A program made the translations under genes and the position numbers. Positions 62,470-64,000 of a stretch of DNA of 64,000 nt are shown piece after piece. The notes under the pieces are model-generated. The model had not been told where the DNA came from. It made no database searches and worked only from the letters and a program-made list of their open reading frames with translations. Every line of letters begins with the position of its first letter. Positions within the stretch are counted from its first letter, which is position 1. This stretch comes from Acridotheres tristis (lineage: Eukaryota > Chordata > Aves > Passeriformes > Sturnidae). The stretch covers positions 49,713,154 to 49,777,153 of the forward strand of contig CM072887.1 in assembly GCA_037013685.1 (NCBI GenBank). The letters run 5' to 3'.

Positions 62470-63482
62470 ACCAGAATCCTCCTGACAAGATCTCTGTGAA
62501 GGTTGGAGGCAAGCCAATTTAATGGCCTTTCAATATATCCCATGTATGGGGTAAAGTTCAGCTAAAAATGATTTGGGTTTATTTTTTGTATAGTTGTAAT
62601 ACAGTTTATAGGAAGGGTGTGGGGAGACATAAAGGACAGAGAAATATGTCCAGTTGGTAAATGGTTAATTGCATGGGGTTGTTCCTCCAGCTTGGTGGAA
62701 ATGGGAAATCCTTGGAAGGAAATGATTCTGATACTGTTGAATTCTTTCAGCCTTTTTATTGGTTCCCAGGGGTGCAGGAGCTGGCCTTGTGTTGCCAGTC
62801 CCCTCAGCAGGCTTTCTTTCAGATTTCCCACGACCGGGGCAAACTAAGGTATCATGACAAGTGAATGTAAATGTGTGCCAGAAAATGCAATCTTGAATGA
62901 ATTCTTCTGGCATCACGTCTTCCTGCCATGTGTGTTTGATGTGCATTGCCCTCACTGAGTTATAGTGCAGGCAGTAGTGCTGCTTCCAACAGGGCTGTCA
63001 TGTGCCCAGCTGGGTCATCTGCTCATACCAAAACAAGCTGGAGATCTTAAAATGCTTTTTTTAAAGGTGTTTCTTCACAGACATTTTAGGGAAGGAACAT
63101 GGATGAGCTGAACAGGGATGTGATTGTATGTGCCTGCTGGGACTGAGGCTGCCTGCTGCAGACTTGTGTGGCTGGTGTGGAAGGAGAGCCGTAAAGTGGG
63201 ATCTGGGCCCTCAGAGTTGTGTGAGCTGAGAGCTACTGAGTACAAAACATGTCATCACTTTTTAGAAATATTAATTGCTGCACCTTCGTCTTTCAAAATT
63301 GTGTTCAGTCTAGGATATGAAAACAAGGAGATGTTTTAAGAAAGCAAACTTAGCATATTTACTTTCTACATGCCTCTGTGCTGTACATAATAGACTGCAT
63401 TAGGCAGTGAATTTGTATCAGAGAGCTTGGCCCTGTAGACTCTGCAGTTGTTGTTTCTTGACTCCCATTTCTCCCTTCTTTA

Positions 63483-63488
63483 AATAAA
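63483..63488 (+). promoter_or_regulatory. Candidate distal poly(A) signal of HECA
   Basis: Canonical AATAAA about 1.18 kb after the stop codon, followed by T-rich and T/G-rich sequence. A third Pumilio motif lies 100 nt upstream. Sites beyond the window remain possible. Confidence 0.5.
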
Positions 63489-63510
63489 TTTTTTTTTAAA
63501 TAGGCCATTA

Positions 63511-64000
63511 ATCTTTTGCTTGGTTTCTCAAATCCGTTGAGATTTAAGGGACGTTTGGTTTTTTTGCTTTTCTCGATAGTGTATTTATGAAGTATTTGTC
63601 CACTGGAGCAGTGTGGGTTTTGTTTCTGTTTACATGGTGGAATTATTTTTTGTTTCTTCTGAAGTCTTTTGTTTTTCCAAATTAGAGTCTTTTTAGAGTG
63701 TATCTGTTGAAATCACACTCTTGTAAATGGCCCTGATAGTCTGCCACCCTGGGAAAGAAAACAAAATGTCAGAAGCCAAAATAGTGTTTTTTCCTGTGTT
63801 GGACTGAGAATTACTCTTTCTGCTGAATTAAGAAATTATCGTGCACATCAAACTCAAGGTGAATATCTATGTTTCTTTGTGTAAAAATTCTGAGTTCAGA
63901 GTTTTATTTTCTGGCTGCCTTCACTGCAGAATTAGCTCCTTTTAGCATTAGCTACCCTCCAAGAAATGCCCAAGCTGCAGAGAGCGCTTATGCTGGCACA
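63511..64000. other. Region after the HECA distal poly(A) signal
   Basis: AT-rich, T-run-bearing sequence with no supported gene. It is either extended HECA 3'UTR or the start of the HECA-TXLNB intergenic region. Confidence 0.5.

Larger units (their letters stand above)
62308..63510 (+). other. HECA: HECA 3'UTR (end uncertain)
   Basis: AT-rich, with a proximal ATTAAA at 62464-62469 and a distal AATAAA at 63483-63488. Three UGUANAUA Pumilio consensus sites occur at 62434, 62448 and 63382. The human HECA mRNA has a long 3'UTR, so the transcript may run to or past the end of this window. The open frames seen in this stretch have no recognisable content. Confidence 0.6.

Noticed and set aside
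1..64000. CRISPR arrays, prokaryotic operons, endogenous retrovirus genes or tRNA/rRNA genes
   Set aside because: None is supported. There are no spaced direct-repeat arrays, no gag/pol/env-like frames and no recognisable RNA genes; the window is an ordinary vertebrate locus.

Overview
The window reads as nuclear DNA of an amniote, most likely a bird. It holds two intron-containing, vertebrate-type genes, both on the + strand: ABRACL (Costars family) at about 13.7-18.06 kb and HECA (headcase homologue) at about 40.8-63.5 kb. This matches the REPS1-ABRACL-HECA-TXLNB gene order known from human 6q. The bird reading rests on short 3'-tail fragments resembling CR1 LINEs, the short spacing between the genes (about 22 kb), small introns, and CpG-island promoters set in otherwise AT-rich DNA. 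CR1 also occurs in turtles and crocodilians, so bird is an inference.

Layout. Positions 1-13,470 are AT-rich intergenic DNA with no supported gene. It contains a CR1 tail, a diverged direct repeat about 100 bp long with a 765 bp offset, short inverted repeats and a cluster of three AP-1 consensus sites. From 13.47 to 14.13 kb there is a CpG island that ends in the non-coding first exon of ABRACL. ABRACL has two coding exons (16198-16258 and 17477-17661, 81 aa) and a canonical poly(A) signal at 18036. From 18.06 to about 39.98 kb lies a second gene-poor stretch, with a 100 bp G/T-only-like tract, a perfect 47 bp inverted repeat and a pure CCTCT satellite. A second CpG island (about 39.99-41.50 kb) contains the HECA promoter, 5'UTR and first coding exon. 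HECA then runs through four coding exons (40884-41115, 55188-56228, 59359-59513, 62143-62307; 530 aa), followed by a 3'UTR with several consensus Pumilio sites and at least two possible poly(A) signals.

Both genes look intact: all reading frames join across GT-AG splice sites, with no premature stop. ABRACL is a small actin-dynamics/cell-motility regulator and HECA is a cysteine-rich growth and cell-cycle regulator. Nothing in the sequence shows that they act together; they are conserved neighbours.

No unknown gene system was found. The observations most worth checking are the perfect 47 bp inverted repeat at 33.7 kb, a possible alternative 3' end of HECA inside intron 2 (weak donor, 48-codon in-frame extension, poly(A) signal), the paired Pumilio sites in the HECA 3'UTR, a four-codon upstream ORF before HECA, and the G-run and pentanucleotide tracts in the intergenic region.
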